Source of the DNA: an uncultured Romboutsia sp.
Lineage (GTDB): Bacteria > Bacillota > Clostridia > Peptostreptococcales > Peptostreptococcaceae
Assembly (NCBI GenBank): GCA_937907205.1
Contig: CALESE010000103.1
Location: 1-29,267, forward strand
DNA: 29,267 nucleotides
Reading direction: 5' to 3'
Part shown: positions 29,010 to 29,267 of the stretch, one piece after another
Layout: each line of letters opens with the position of its first letter
Position numbering within the stretch: the first letter of the stretch is position 1
Notes under the pieces: generated by a model
The model's input: the letters and a program-made list of their open reading frames with translations, nothing else
What the model was told of the DNA's origin: nothing
Database searches by the model: none
Program-made: the position numbers and the translations under genes

Positions 29010-29267
29010 ATGAAAAAATATAAATTAGGAAATTTCATACCTATAATAACTATGTTTGTAGTATTTGTTTTAGGAGATATTTTTAATTGGAAGGGTTTAT
29101 TTATAATTGGATTGGTAGGGATTGTGCCATTATCTTTTTTTATAGAAGGAATGCTATGTTCTATAAAAAGTAAAGGTTTTATAATGCCATTGATTATATC
29201 ACTTTCTGCATTTTTAGTTATAATTTTAGTAATGTTAAATGATTCTGCAAATGTATACTTAAAATAC
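29010..29267 (+). CDS. Small membrane protein, 3' end outside the window (partial)
   Basis: An open frame of 86 codons from ATG 29010 with no stop before the window end. GGGGG at 28994-28998 lies about 11 bases upstream. The product is strongly hydrophobic with three predicted membrane segments: about 8-21 (NFIPIITMFVVFVLG), 29-45 (GLFIIGLVGIVPLSFFI) and 59-77 (PLIISLSAFLVIILVML), separated by short charged loops (SIKSKG). I do not recognise the family with confidence, though small clostridial membrane proteins with a PLSFFIEG-like segment exist. No promoter is obvious in the 100 bases between the transposase remnant and this gene. Confidence 0.6.
   Translation, partial: MKKYKLGNFIPIITMFVVFVLGDIFNWKGLFIIGLVGIVPLSFFIEGMLCSIKSKGFIMPLIISLSAFLVIILVMLNDSANVYLKY

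Noticed and set aside
1..29267. CRISPR array, prophage, defence island or biosynthetic cluster
   Set aside because: No regularly spaced repeats, no phage structural or integrase genes and no defence-type domain combinations were seen. Nearly all genes are conserved housekeeping or sporulation genes.

Overview
The window is very AT-rich, and its codon usage (ATA, AGA, TTA, GAA/AAA) and gene order are those of a low-GC Gram-positive spore former. Gene content (spmA/spmB, spoVG, ricT, purR), two T-box leaders and the decarboxylase-tmk-holB-ricT-trmN6-rsmI / metG-tatD-rnmV-ksgA / purR-spoVG-glmU-prs order suggest a clostridium of the Peptostreptococcaceae type (Clostridioides / Romboutsia / Paraclostridium relatives). 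The species assignment is inference. Most of the window is a housekeeping region syntenic with the yaaO-tmk-holB and metS-ksgA, purR-prs regions of Bacillus subtilis.

Layout. (1) 1-400: 3' end of a 5S rRNA, then a frameshifted DUF378 membrane gene with its terminator. (2) 500-6990, plus strand: a PLP Orn/Lys/Arg-type decarboxylase, thymidylate kinase, DNA polymerase III delta', RicT, a tRNA adenine methyltransferase, RsmI and an HD-domain protein. (3) 7080-9080, minus strand: nicotinate phosphoribosyltransferase and an Lrp/AsnC regulator behind a promoter that carries a palindrome. (4) 9160-10281: spmA-spmB, where spmA seems to use a non-canonical ATA start. (5) 10360-13124: a consensus promoter, an arginine-specifier T-box with two successive antiterminator/terminator modules, and a three-gene polar amino acid ABC importer. 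(6) 13180-17896: a methionine T-box, metG, tatD, then rnmV-ksgA. (7) 17950-22396: an unrecognised acidic repeat protein in the place where Bacillus has yabG, a PepT-like M20 peptidase, a cation efflux protein and an unrecognised membrane-anchored protein. (8) 22393-27912: murC (minus), and diverging from it purR, spoVG (with a sigma-H-type promoter), glmU and prs. (9) 27920-29267: a decayed IS1595-type transposase and the start of a small membrane protein cut by the window edge.

How the genes connect: nucleotide supply (tmk, purR, prs, NAD salvage by pncB), translation (metG, rnmV for 5S maturation, ksgA and rsmI for 16S methylation, trmN6), cell-wall precursors (glmU, murC) and sporulation (ricT, spmAB, spoVG) are interleaved. 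Amino acid supply is controlled by tRNA-sensing leaders (Arg for the importer, Met for MetRS).

I see no phage, CRISPR array, toxin cluster or defence system. The points most worth a second look are the tandem-module T-box, the ATA start of spmA, the distant Shine-Dalgarno plus hairpin before tmk, and the acidic repeat protein.
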